Source: an uncultured Pelagibacteraceae bacterium (GTDB taxonomy: Bacteria > Pseudomonadota > Alphaproteobacteria > Pelagibacterales > Pelagibacteraceae). Taken from it: a stretch of DNA of 64,000 nucleotides. Positions 29,548-38,787 of this stretch are shown piece by piece. The stretch's first letter is position 1. The number at the start of each line of letters is the position of its first letter. The stretch lies in contig CACOGC010000002.1 in the NCBI GenBank assembly GCA_902626645.1, forward strand, positions 1 through 64,000, given 5' to 3'. The translations under genes were made by a program, and so were the position numbers. A model generated the notes under the pieces. It was not told the DNA's origin. It ran no database searches and saw only the letters and a program-made list of their open reading frames with translations.

Positions 29548-31164
29548 ATGGCGCGATTTATTTTTGTCACGGGCGGCGTGGTTTCATCACTAGGAAAAGG
29601 TCTCTCCTCAGCATCTCTAGCTTATTTACTTCAATCGAGAGGATATAAAGTTAGATTAAGGAAATTAGATCCTTATTTAAATGTAGATCCTGGAACAATG
29701 AGTCCATTCCAACACGGAGAGGTTTTTGTAACTGATGATGGTGCCGAAACAGATTTAGATCTTGGACATTATGAAAGATTTACCGGAGTATCTGCAAAGA
29801 AGTCTGATAATATCACAACAGGTAAAATTTATAGTGATGTATTAAAAAAAGAACGTGAAGGCAAATATCTTGGAAAAACAGTTCAAGTTATTCCTCATAT
29901 AACTGATAGAATAAAAGAGTTCATAAAAAACGACTCATCAAAAGAAGATTTTGTTATTTGTGAAATTGGTGGAATTGTTGGTGATATTGAGAGCCTACCA
30001 TTTATTGAGGCTATAAGGCAATTTGCAAATGATATAGGAAAAAAAAATACATTATTTATCCATCTAACCCTGGTACCTTATTTAAAGTCCTCAGATGAAA
30101 TTAAAACTAAACCTACTCAACATTCTGTAAAAGAATTAAGAAGCATTGGTGTTCAACCTGATATAATAATTTGCAGATCAGAAAGACCTATTCCTTTAGA
30201 GCATCGTAAAAAAATCTCACTATTCTGCAATGTGGATATTAAAAATGTAATAGAAACTGTTGATGTAAGAACAATTTATGAAGCACCAATAAGTTTTTTT
30301 AGAGAAAAACTTGATGTCCAAGTATTAAATTATTTTAAGCTTAAGTCAAAAAAACCTGCAAACCTTAAACCTTGGAAAAAAATTACTAAAATTATTTTAC
30401 AAACTAAAAAACAAGTGAATATTGCTATAATTGGTAAATACGTTGAGCTAAAAGATGCCTATAAATCTTTAGATGAAGCTCTTACTCATGGAGGTATTCA
30501 AAATAATGTTAAGGTAAATTTAGTGAGAATAGACTCTGAAAAATTAAAAGTTTCTGAGATTAAATCAAAACTTAAACACATTTCAGGTATATTAATACCT
30601 GGTGGTTTTGGTAAACGAGGCACAACTGGAAAAATAGAGTCAATAAAATATGCTAGAAAAAATAAAGTTCCCTTTCTTGGAATATGTTATGGAATGCAAA
30701 TGGCAATTATAGAATTTGCGAGAAATCAATTAAATTTAAAAAAAGCAACTTCAAGTGAATTTGATAGAAATGGTATACCTGTAATTGGATTAATTAATGA
30801 GTGGATTAAAGATGGAAAAACTATCAAAGGAACTGATAAAAATTTAGGCGGAACGATGAGATTGGGTTCTTACGATGCTAAATTACAAAATAATTCCAAA
30901 ATTAAAAAAATTTACGGAAAAAAAATTATCAAAGAAAGACACCGACACAGATATGAAGTTAACATCAATCTAAAAGACAAATTTGAAAAAAAAGGAATGA
31001 GTTTTTCTGGTTTATCACCTGATGGTTTTTTACCTGAGATAATCGAGTTAAAAAATCATCCCTGGTTTATTGGAGTACAGTTTCATCCAGAATTTAAATC
31101 TAGACCTTTTGCTCCACATCCTTTATTCTCATCTTTTATCAAAGCATCAAAAAATCATAAATGA
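29548..31164 (+). CDS. pyrG: CTP synthase
   Basis: Aminates UTP to CTP with glutamine. 538 residues: N-terminal synthetase domain ([14 protein letters not shown]-loop, then [19 protein letters not shown]) and C-terminal glutaminase with nucleophile Cys in LGICYGMQ and HPEF near the end. The 4-base overlap with kdsA suggests coupling. Confidence 0.97.
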   Translation: MARFIFVTGGVVSSLGKGLSSASLAYLLQSRGYKVRLRKLDPYLNVDPGTMSPFQHGEVFVTDDGAETDLDLGHYERFTGVSAKKSDNITTGKIYSDVLKKEREGKYLGKTVQVIPHITDRIKEFIKNDSSKEDFVICEIGGIVGDIESLPFIEAIRQFANDIGKKNTLFIHLTLVPYLKSSDEIKTKPTQHSVKELRSIGVQPDIIICRSERPIPLEHRKKISLFCNVDIKNVIETVDVRTIYEAPISFFREKLDVQVLNYFKLKSKKPANLKPWKKITKIILQTKKQVNIAIIGKYVELKDAYKSLDEALTHGGIQNNVKVNLVRIDSEKLKVSEIKSKLKHISGILIPGGFGKRGTTGKIESIKYARKNKVPFLGICYGMQMAIIEFARNQLNLKKATSSEFDRNGIPVIGLINEWIKDGKTIKGTDKNLGGTMRLGSYDAKLQNNSKIKKIYGKKIIKERHRHRYEVNINLKDKFEKKGMSFSGLSPDGFLPEIIELKNHPWFIGVQFHPEFKSRPFAPHPLFSSFIKASKNHK

Positions 31165-31985
31165 GTAGCATTAAAGTAAATTGTGGAAAAATAGACATTT
31201 CGAACAATGATAAGATTTGTATAATTTCTGGACCTTGCCAGCTTGAAAGTGAACAACATGCAATTGATATGGCAGGAAAAATTAAAGAAATTACCTCAAA
31301 ATTTGGTCTCGGATTTATTTACAAAACTTCATTTGATAAAGCGAACAGAACAAGCTTAAAAGGCAAAAGGGGAGCTGGATTAGAAGCTTCATTGCCTGTG
31401 TTTGATAAGATTAAAAAAGAATTAGATGTCCCTATCCTAACCGACATTCATAATGCTGAGCAATGTGCAATTGTTTCAAAACATGTTGATGTTTTACAAA
31501 TCCCAGCTTTTTTATGTAGACAAACAGACTTGTTAATTGCTGCAGCTAAAACAAATAAAATTATTAATGTAAAAAAAGGTCAATTCCTTGCACCATGGGA
31601 TATGGTTAATGTCACAAAGAAAATTTCAGAGTCCGGAAATGAGAAGATATTAGTAACTGAAAGAGGTGCGAGTTTTGGATACAACACTTTAGTTTCTGAC
31701 ATGAGGTCGTTACCAATAATGGCTAAGAATGGTTATCCAGTAATTTTTGATGCAACCCATTCAGTACAACAACCAGGAGGTCTTGGAGAAAAAAGTGGTG
31801 GTCAAAGAGAGTTTGTTGAATATTTAGCAAGAGCTGCAGTTGCAGTTGGAGTTGCAGGAGTTTTTATTGAAACTCATCAAGATCCAGATAATGCTCCATC
31901 TGATGGACCTAACATGGTACCATTAGATAAATTAGAAGATCTTCTAAAACAATTAAGCGATATAGATAATCTTATTAAAAATTAA
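31161..31985 (+). CDS. kdsA: 3-deoxy-8-phosphooctulonate (KDO-8-P) synthase
   Basis: Makes KDO-8-phosphate from PEP and arabinose 5-phosphate for the LPS inner core, complementing the lipid A genes at 16840-21017. 274 residues with [21 protein letters not shown]-like [12 protein letters not shown], and [12 protein letters not shown]. The enzyme's PEP source, enolase, is encoded next. Confidence 0.95.
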   Translation: MSSIKVNCGKIDISNNDKICIISGPCQLESEQHAIDMAGKIKEITSKFGLGFIYKTSFDKANRTSLKGKRGAGLEASLPVFDKIKKELDVPILTDIHNAEQCAIVSKHVDVLQIPAFLCRQTDLLIAAAKTNKIINVKKGQFLAPWDMVNVTKKISESGNEKILVTERGASFGYNTLVSDMRSLPIMAKNGYPVIFDATHSVQQPGGLGEKSGGQREFVEYLARAAVAVGVAGVFIETHQDPDNAPSDGPNMVPLDKLEDLLKQLSDIDNLIKN

Positions 31986-33242
31986 GTGAGTAAAATTCTA
32001 AAAGTTAAAGCAAGACAAGTTTTTGATAGTAGAGGAAATCCAACTATTGAGGCAGAGGTTTATGTTAAAAACAAAAGTGCCAAAGCAATATGTCCATCTG
32101 GGGCATCCACAGGCACTTTTGAGGCTTTTGAAAAAAGAGATACGAACAATAAAAGATATTTAGGCAAAAGTGTATTCTCAGCAATAAATTTAATTAATTC
32201 TAAAATATCTAGAGCCTTAAGAAATAAAAACGTACATGATCAAGAAAGAATAGATGAAATACTTATTAATTTAGATGGGACTAAGCAAAAGACAAAACTA
32301 GGAGCTAACGCAATATTAGCGGTATCGATGGCTGCAAAAAAATTGTCAGCAAAAGTGAAAAAAATTCCACTTTATAAGTCTTTTAATGTAACAAAAAATT
32401 TTCAATTACCTTATCCATTAATGAATATTATTAACGGTGGAGCCCATGCCAACAATGGTCTGAGAATTCAAGAATTTATGATTAGACCAGATAAAGCAAA
32501 ATCTTTTTCTGAGGCGATGAGAATTTGCTATTTAGTAATAAAAAATCTAAGTAAATTAATTAAATCAAGAGGCTTATCTACATCGGTTGGAGATGAAGGT
32601 GGATTTGCACCGATGATTAATAGCAACAATCAGGCCTTAGATTTGATTGTTTTATCAATTAAAAAATCAGGATTTAGAAACGGTAAAGATGTTTCAATTT
32701 GTTTGGATGTTGCAGCTAATGAATTATTCAAAAAAGATAAATATTCTATTCACTCAAAAAAATTTGTTTCTGTTGATAAAACAATTTCAGAATACAAAAA
32801 AATGATTGATAAATATAAAATTAAATCGATTGAAGATCCATTTTCTGAGAATGATTGGACGTCGTGGAGTAAATTAATGAGATCTACTAAAAAAGTGCAG
32901 ATAGTTGGAGATGATCTCTATGTTACAAATTTGGAAAGGCTAAAAAAGGGATTTTTAAATGTTTCATCAAATTCAATTTTGATAAAACTAAATCAAATTG
33001 GTACAGTCACCGAAACACTTGATGTCATAAGATTTGCTCAAACTATTGGGTTTAATACTATCATTTCACATCGATCAGGAGATAGCGAAGATACATTTAT
33101 TGCTGATTTGGCAGTGGGTACTAACTCCAACCAATTAAAAACAGGATCTTTAGCTAGATCTGAAAGAGTGGCTAAATATAATCAATTAATTCGTATAGAA
33201 GAAGAACTTGGAAAAAAAGCTAGAATGAATAAGATTCATTAA
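31986..33242 (+). CDS. eno: Enolase
   Basis: Converts 2-phosphoglycerate to PEP. 418 residues with RQVFDSRGNPTIEAEV, PSGASTGTFEA, GDEGGFAP, metal ligands in SIEDPF and VGDDLYVTN, and SHRSGDSEDTFIADLAV. Start codon is GTG directly after the kdsA stop; the encoded N-terminus fits the family. It shares one base with ftsB. Confidence 0.96.
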   Translation: MSKILKVKARQVFDSRGNPTIEAEVYVKNKSAKAICPSGASTGTFEAFEKRDTNNKRYLGKSVFSAINLINSKISRALRNKNVHDQERIDEILINLDGTKQKTKLGANAILAVSMAAKKLSAKVKKIPLYKSFNVTKNFQLPYPLMNIINGGAHANNGLRIQEFMIRPDKAKSFSEAMRICYLVIKNLSKLIKSRGLSTSVGDEGGFAPMINSNNQALDLIVLSIKKSGFRNGKDVSICLDVAANELFKKDKYSIHSKKFVSVDKTISEYKKMIDKYKIKSIEDPFSENDWTSWSKLMRSTKKVQIVGDDLYVTNLERLKKGFLNVSSNSILIKLNQIGTVTETLDVIRFAQTIGFNTIISHRSGDSEDTFIADLAVGTNSNQLKTGSLARSERVAKYNQLIRIEEELGKKARMNKIH

Positions 33243-33550
33243 TGCTTCAAAGATTAAAAAAAAATTACCTTTTATTAGTTTCTACTTTTCTGATTCTTTA
33301 TTTCTTTTTTAATCTCTTATCTGGTCAAAGAGGATTAATTTCATATTTTGAAAAAAAAGAGATTTTAAAAAAATTAAAACAACAAGAATCTTTAATAATT
33401 AACCAAATAAGTGACTTGGAATTTAAGAATTCATTATTAAGTGACAATCTAGATCTTGATTATATAGAATCTTTGATTAGAGAAAGGTTTATATTTGGAA
33501 AAAAAAATGAAAAAATTTATATTATAAAAAAAAATGACTCAAAAAATTAA
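33242..33550 (+). CDS. ftsB: FtsB/DivIC-family septum protein
   Basis: Small bitopic division protein. 102 residues: short cytoplasmic N-terminus, one membrane helix (about 9-26), the [13 protein letters not shown] segment with the conserved Gly-Leu, and a coiled coil to about residue 75. Overlaps eno by one base and lipA by 17 bases. In relatives the pyruvate dehydrogenase genes usually follow ftsB. Confidence 0.85.
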   Translation: MLQRLKKNYLLLVSTFLILYFFFNLLSGQRGLISYFEKKEILKKLKQQESLIINQISDLEFKNSLLSDNLDLDYIESLIRERFIFGKKNEKIYIIKKNDSKN

Positions 33551-34466
33551 ACCAAGACATCCAGAAAAAGTTAAAAATCCAATCAACCCAATAAAAAAAA
33601 AACCAGAATGGATAAGATCGAAATTAATTAATAGTAAAGAATTTTTTACAACAAAAACAGTTGTTAATAGAAGTAATCTTGTAACTGTATGCCAAGAAGC
33701 TAATTGTCCAAATATAACTGAATGTTGGAGCAAACGACACGCCACATTTATGATAATGGGTGACACATGTACTAGAGCTTGTGCATTTTGTGACGTAAAA
33801 ACTGGAAAACCAGAAAAATTAGATCCATTTGAGGATATTAAGATAGCAAATGCAGTTAAAAAATTGAACTTAAGACATGTAGTCATCACTTCAGTTGATA
33901 GAGATGATTTACCGGATGGTGGATCAAATCATTTTAAAAAAGTAGTTGAAACTACTAGAAGAAAAAATCCAGATACTACTATTGAAGTTTTAACACCAGA
34001 TTTTTTAAGAAAAGGAGATTCTTATAAAAAATTACTTGAGGCAGATTTAGATGTATTTAATCATAATATAGAGACTGTACCTAGACTTTATCTTAAAGTT
34101 AGACCAGGGGCTAGGTATTTTGCATCTCTAGAACTTCTTAAAAATGCAAAAAAAGATAATACTAAAGTATTTACTAAATCAGGAATAATGGTTGGTCTTG
34201 GAGAGGAGCATGATGAAATATTACAAGTTATGGATGATTTAAGATCTGCAAATGTAGATTTTATTACGATCGGTCAATATCTTCAGCCATCTGTTAAACA
34301 TCATCCTCTTGAAAGATATTATCATCCAGATGAATTTAAAGAATTAGAACAAATAGCAAAATCAAAAGGTTTTCTTTTAGTTTCATCATCTCCTTTAACC
34401 AGATCTTCTTACCATGCTGACGAAGATTTTGCTAAACTTCAAAAAAATAGATTGAATTTAAATTAA
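33534..34466 (+). CDS. lipA: Lipoyl synthase
   Basis: Radical SAM enzyme inserting two sulfurs into octanoyl groups on lipoyl domains. 310 residues. Both iron-sulfur cluster motifs are present: the auxiliary set [12 protein letters not shown] and the radical SAM set CTRACAFC; the C-terminal RSSYHADED carries the conserved RSSY serine. The ATG inside ftsB (17-base overlap) gives an N-terminus (KPRHPEK) typical of alphaproteobacterial LipA. Confidence 0.96.
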   Translation: MTQKIKPRHPEKVKNPINPIKKKPEWIRSKLINSKEFFTTKTVVNRSNLVTVCQEANCPNITECWSKRHATFMIMGDTCTRACAFCDVKTGKPEKLDPFEDIKIANAVKKLNLRHVVITSVDRDDLPDGGSNHFKKVVETTRRKNPDTTIEVLTPDFLRKGDSYKKLLEADLDVFNHNIETVPRLYLKVRPGARYFASLELLKNAKKDNTKVFTKSGIMVGLGEEHDEILQVMDDLRSANVDFITIGQYLQPSVKHHPLERYYHPDEFKELEQIAKSKGFLLVSSSPLTRSSYHADEDFAKLQKNRLNLN

Positions 34467-34924
34467 TGCCAAAAGCTTCTGTAAAGAGGTTAATAAAATG
34501 TAAGAAAAAAGATTTGATAAATCTTGTGCTTGATATTGAAAAATACCCTCGGTTTGTTCCTTTTTGTTATGATGCTAAAATTTATGAAGATAAAAATGAA
34601 GGTGACTTACAAAAAATAATTGCTGATTTAACCATAGGTAAAGGACCATTTAAAGATACTTACAAAAGTGATGTCGCCTTTAATAAAAAAACTGACACAA
34701 TTTATGTTAAAAACATAGAGGGACCATTAAATCATCTGACAAATAATTGGACATTTACTGATAAAAATAATGGTATTACTGAAGTCACTTTTGATATTGA
34801 TTTTGAAATAAAAAATAAATTTTTAAATTCTTTGATGGTAGTATCTTTTCAATTTGGTTTAGAAAAAATAGCTGATGCATTTCAGAAAAGGGCTGAAGAA
34901 TTATTTGGAAATTCCAAGAATTAG
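34466..34924 (+). CDS. Coq10/RatA-type SRPBCC (START-like) protein
   Basis: 152 residues of the Coq10/RatA family, proposed to bind ubiquinone and assist respiratory function. Family landmarks are VLDIEKYPRFVPFC near the N-terminus, GPLNHLTNNWTF and the C-terminal FQKRAEELFG helix. It shares one base with lipA, its standard partner. Its 3' end overlaps the convergent pncC by 24 bases. Confidence 0.88.
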   Translation: MPKASVKRLIKCKKKDLINLVLDIEKYPRFVPFCYDAKIYEDKNEGDLQKIIADLTIGKGPFKDTYKSDVAFNKKTDTIYVKNIEGPLNHLTNNWTFTDKNNGITEVTFDIDFEIKNKFLNSLMVVSFQFGLEKIADAFQKRAEELFGNSKN

Positions 34925-35362
34925 ATCCAAGGTTTTTTTAATTGTTGCTTTTTGAATTGAAGATCTTTTTTTACTTTTAAATAAACACCTATTAATCTGA
35001 ACTTTTTTGCCTTTTTTTATACCAATATAAACTAGACCCACAGGTTTTTGTTTGGTGCCACCTTTTGGGCCAGCGATTCCAGTGATGGAAACGTTTACAT
35101 GTGCTTTTGATATTTTAGATAAGTTATTTACCATTGCCAAGCAACATTGGTAACTAACCGCACCATAATTTTTAATAATATTTTTATTAACTTTAAGAAT
35201 TCTAATTTTGGCTTGGTTAGAGTAGGTGACTAGTCCTAAATTAAAAACTTTTGAAGCACCACTTATTGACGTAACTGAACTAGCTAACATCCCACCAGTA
35301 CAAGACTCAGCAACAGAAAGTTTTAATTTTTTTTTTGTTAAAAGTCTGACTAAAGATTTCAT
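34901..35362 (-). CDS. pncC: CinA C-terminal family amidase (nicotinamide-nucleotide amidase)
   Basis: 153 residues equivalent to the stand-alone C-terminal CinA domain, which deamidates nicotinamide mononucleotide in NAD recycling. The signature LSVAESCTGGMLAS with the catalytic Ser, GLVTYSNQAK and SITGIAGPKGGT are intact. It shares one base with pgpA and forms a string with pgpA and ispDF. Confidence 0.9.
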   Translation of the reverse strand: MKSLVRLLTKKKLKLSVAESCTGGMLASSVTSISGASKVFNLGLVTYSNQAKIRILKVNKNIIKNYGAVSYQCCLAMVNNLSKISKAHVNVSITGIAGPKGGTKQKPVGLVYIGIKKGKKVQINRCLFKSKKRSSIQKATIKKTLDLILGISK

Positions 35363-35865
35363 TAATTTAAATAACTACTTAATATCATAAAACAAATTAA
35401 TGATAGAACAACATATAATCCTGCACAAACATCGTCCATTATTACACCAAAACTATTTTTGTAATTTTTGTCAAAATAACTTACTGGAAATGGTTTCAGT
35501 ATGTCAAAAATTCTAAAAAGTACTAAGCAAATTCCATAAAAAATTATGGCTTCATCAGATGTTTTTTGTATTCCATGAGATATTTCATAGAGATAAATTG
35601 GTATAGATTGACCTATAAATTCATCAATAATTACTTCTTTAGGATCTTTATTTTCTTTATCCTTAATGTGTGATGCAACTGCTATGAATGAATAAATAAA
35701 AATAATAACTAAACATAATAAGATTATGTTTGGTGATAATTTTAGTATGTGAAAAAAAAAATAAAGAAAAATAATTGTAGCAAAGGATCCAAAAGTTCCA
35801 GGAATAATCTTAATTTTTCCTAGCCCAAACATTGTTACTAATAATGAATTAAAAGTTTTAATCAT
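35362..35865 (-). CDS. pgpA: Phosphatidylglycerophosphatase A
   Basis: Membrane phosphatase producing phosphatidylglycerol. 167 residues with three to four hydrophobic segments. GLGKIKIIPGTFGSFAT near the start, VIIDEFIGQ and FRIFDILKPFPVSYFDK, and the FGVIMDDVCAGLY block match PgpA. Overlaps ispDF by 8 bases and pncC by one. Confidence 0.92.
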   Translation of the reverse strand: MIKTFNSLLVTMFGLGKIKIIPGTFGSFATIIFLYFFFHILKLSPNIILLCLVIIFIYSFIAVASHIKDKENKDPKEVIIDEFIGQSIPIYLYEISHGIQKTSDEAIIFYGICLVLFRIFDILKPFPVSYFDKNYKNSFGVIMDDVCAGLYVVLSLICFMILSSYLN

Positions 35866-36964
35866 ATTTTGTGATTGAAATTATGGTTTCACATGCGACA
35901 GCCTTTTCTTTTCCTATTAAACCTAATTTTTCCACAGTTTTACCCTTTAAATTTATTTGGTTTTCATTAAGACCAGTTAATTTTGAGACTGACTTAATTA
36001 TTTTGTCTCTATATTTTGAAACCCTTGGTTTTTGACAAATTAAGTTTATATCCAAGTTATTTATAATTAGATCAGATTTATTAAGATCAAATATAATTGG
36101 CTTTAGCATTTTTGCAGATCTAATATTTTTAAATTTTTTTGTATTAGGAAAATATGTTCCAATATCCTTTTTTCTTATAGCTCCTAAAATAGAATCAATA
36201 ATTGCATGTAGAATTACATCTCCGTCAGAGTGTCCTTCAAGACCTGAGTGAAAAGGAATTTTAACTCCTCCAAGATAAAGTTTTTTGTTTTTTACTAACT
36301 TGTGGATATCAAAACCTATACCATAAAAGGTTTTGGGAGTTTTGATATCATCAATATATGTAATTTTATTATTTGATTTTTCACCAGGTATAAATTTTAT
36401 TTTGAAATCTTTATTTATAAATAATGTTGCCTCATCAGTAACTTTATCTTTATGATCTTTTGCAACTTTATATAGTTCTTTAAATCTAAATGCCTGAGGG
36501 GTTTGTGTTAATAACAAATTATTTCTATTAAGATTAAATATTTGATTTTGAGTTTTATATTTTATTGTGTCTTTTGAATTAATAATTGGAACTACGGCTT
36601 TATTTTTTTTCAAATTTTTAGCAATATTTTTTAGTAATTTTATTGAAAAATTAGGCCTAGCGGCATCATGTATAAATACATTTTTTGGCTTATATCTTTT
36701 TAGATATTTTAAAGCTTTCAAAGAAGAGTCTGATCTTTCCTTTCCACCTTTAATAATACTTATTGATTTAGGATATTTCTTTTTTTTTAAATGTTTTAGA
36801 TTATTAGTAACAATTAAAATATTCTTAAATAACTTTGAATTGAGAGATTTTTCTATGGAATGATCAATTATTTCTTTATTTTGGTAATTAAAGAATTGCT
36901 TGGGTATTTTTTTATTAAATCTCTTACTTTTTCCAGCAGCTAATATTACAAAATAGTTGTTCAT
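35858..36964 (-). CDS. ispDF: Bifunctional IspD/IspF isoprenoid enzyme
   Basis: Fusion of 2-C-methyl-D-erythritol 4-phosphate cytidylyltransferase and 2,4-cyclodiphosphate synthase, steps 3 and 5 of the MEP pathway that dxr feeds. 368 residues: IspD half begins ILAAGKSKRFNKKIPKQF and has HDAARPN; IspF half begins near residue 214 with GIGFDIHKL (metal Asp/His) and GLEGHSDGDVILHAI. The fusion is standard in alphaproteobacteria. It is divergent from ntrY over 26 bases. Confidence 0.95.
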   Translation of the reverse strand: MNNYFVILAAGKSKRFNKKIPKQFFNYQNKEIIDHSIEKSLNSKLFKNILIVTNNLKHLKKKKYPKSISIIKGGKERSDSSLKALKYLKRYKPKNVFIHDAARPNFSIKLLKNIAKNLKKNKAVVPIINSKDTIKYKTQNQIFNLNRNNLLLTQTPQAFRFKELYKVAKDHKDKVTDEATLFINKDFKIKFIPGEKSNNKITYIDDIKTPKTFYGIGFDIHKLVKNKKLYLGGVKIPFHSGLEGHSDGDVILHAIIDSILGAIRKKDIGTYFPNTKKFKNIRSAKMLKPIIFDLNKSDLIINNLDINLICQKPRVSKYRDKIIKSVSKLTGLNENQINLKGKTVEKLGLIGKEKAVACETIISITKYD

Positions 36965-36973
36965 TCGTTTAAA

Positions 36974-36982
36974 TGCTATAAT
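36974..36982 (+). promoter_or_regulatory. Extended -10 promoter of ntrY
   Basis: TGCTATAAT is a perfect extended -10 (TGnTATAAT). Its last base is eight bases before the first base of the ntrY ATG, so transcription should begin within a few bases of that codon. No good -35 is visible, as is common for extended -10 promoters. Confidence 0.5.
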
Positions 36983-36990
36983 TCTAATTT

Positions 36991-38787
36991 ATGTTAGAAT
37001 TTTTGAAAAAAAATATAATCATTATTATTCTATCTAGTATCACACTATTTCTAGGTTTTTTAACCTTTTTGACATTTATTGATAGAAGTTTTGTTGATTT
37101 AAATGAAAAAAATTTACAATATTTACTTATTTCAAATATTTTTTTACTTATTTTATTATTCATTTTTATTTTTGTAGAAGTTAAAAATTCAATTAAAATT
37201 GATATTGATAAGGATGGCTTAACATCAAATAAAAAATACATAACGTATTTTTCATTATTTACTTTAATACCATCAATTTTAATTTCAATTTTTTCACTAT
37301 TTCTTTTTTCTTTTGCTCTTGAAAAGTACTTCGATAAGAAAGTTACAACTGTTGTAAACAATTCCTATGAACTTGCTAAAAATTATGTAGAAGAAGTAAG
37401 AAATAAAATACAATCAGATATAATTTTGATTGCTTTTGATACTAACAAAAGTGTAAATTTTTTAAATGAAAATGCAAATGAATATTTACGATTTTTAAGG
37501 ACACAAAAACTAATTCGGGATGTTGATGAAATTCATATAATTGATAAAAATAAAAAATTATTATACTCAACCGAAAAAAAAGAAAAATACATTCCACCTG
37601 TTGATAAAGCATTAAATTTAGTTCTTGAGGATGATCGGCCATTGAAGATAATAGATACTAAAGCTAATATTTCAGCTGCGATTATGAGATTACAATCATC
37701 AAAAGATAGATTTATCTATGTGGTAAAATTTTTAGATAAAGATATTTCAAATTATTTAGCTGAATCTCAAGAAGCAATTAATTTTTACTATACAGTTGAA
37801 AATAGAAGTACAGGTATAAAAATTTCTTTTTTTATTATTTATATTATAATTGTCTCATTGCTATTATTTATCTCTATTACGATAGCAATTAGATTTTCAT
37901 CAAGATTTTTTAGATCTATTAACAATCTTATTCTAGCATCAACAGAAATAGGTCATGGAAACTTAAATACAAAAGTACCAGAGATCAAAACCGATAAAGA
38001 CATGGAAGTATTGAATAAAAATTTTAATTCTATGATTAGTAGACTTAAAAACCAGCAAGAAAAATTAATAATTAATGAGAGATATAAAGCATGGGGAAAT
38101 CTATCAAGAAAGTTAGCCCATGAAATTAAAAATCCTCTTACACCAATACAATTAACAATAGATCGAATTAGAAATAAATATTCTGGGCAAATAACTAATG
38201 AGGACCAACAATCATTTAAAGAAAATTTAGAAATTATAAACTCTCAAATAAAACAAATAGAAAATTTGGTAAATGAATTTTCAGATTTTGCCAGAATGCC
38301 AAAACCTATATTAAAGAAAAATAATTTAATAAAGTTATTAGTTCAAAATATCAAATTGTTATCAGAAGTTAATAAATCCATTGAAATTGATTTAAATAAA
38401 AATGATGAGGAGATTTTACTCGAATGTGACAAAGAGCAAATTTCAAGAGTTTTCATTAACTTGATAAAGAACTCTATTGAGAGTATCGAACAAAAAATTG
38501 AAAAAAACCCTGATTTTAAAAAGAAAATTTCAATTGATATTTTATCAAATAATGACCATATTTTAATATCAATAGAAGACAATGGCGTTGGTTTTGATAA
38601 AAATAATATAGATGAAATTTTAAATCCATATTACACAACAAAAAAAAATGGAACTGGACTTGGCCTGTCTATAGTAAACAAAATTATAAATGATCACAAA
38701 GGTGAACTTAAATTTATTCCAATTAATAATGGTGCAAAAATACAGATAAGATTTTATTTTAATGACAACAGAAATATTAATAGTTGA
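36991..38787 (+). CDS. ntrY: Sensor histidine kinase NtrY
   Basis: Membrane sensor kinase pairing with NtrX. 598 residues: two N-terminal helices (about 8-28 and 45-65), a third near 85-105, a periplasmic domain, another helix near 280-300, HAMP, then HisKA with KLAHEIKNPLTPIQL (phosphorylated His) and HATPase motifs IKNSIESIEQ, DNGVGF and GTGLGLSIV. Shorter than usual NtrY (above 700): HAMP runs directly into HisKA with no PAS domain between. The ntrX start lies 26 bases inside its 3' end. Confidence 0.93.
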   Translation: MLEFLKKNIIIIILSSITLFLGFLTFLTFIDRSFVDLNEKNLQYLLISNIFLLILLFIFIFVEVKNSIKIDIDKDGLTSNKKYITYFSLFTLIPSILISIFSLFLFSFALEKYFDKKVTTVVNNSYELAKNYVEEVRNKIQSDIILIAFDTNKSVNFLNENANEYLRFLRTQKLIRDVDEIHIIDKNKKLLYSTEKKEKYIPPVDKALNLVLEDDRPLKIIDTKANISAAIMRLQSSKDRFIYVVKFLDKDISNYLAESQEAINFYYTVENRSTGIKISFFIIYIIIVSLLLFISITIAIRFSSRFFRSINNLILASTEIGHGNLNTKVPEIKTDKDMEVLNKNFNSMISRLKNQQEKLIINERYKAWGNLSRKLAHEIKNPLTPIQLTIDRIRNKYSGQITNEDQQSFKENLEIINSQIKQIENLVNEFSDFARMPKPILKKNNLIKLLVQNIKLLSEVNKSIEIDLNKNDEEILLECDKEQISRVFINLIKNSIESIEQKIEKNPDFKKKISIDILSNNDHILISIEDNGVGFDKNNIDEILNPYYTTKKNGTGLGLSIVNKIINDHKGELKFIPINNGAKIQIRFYFNDNRNINS

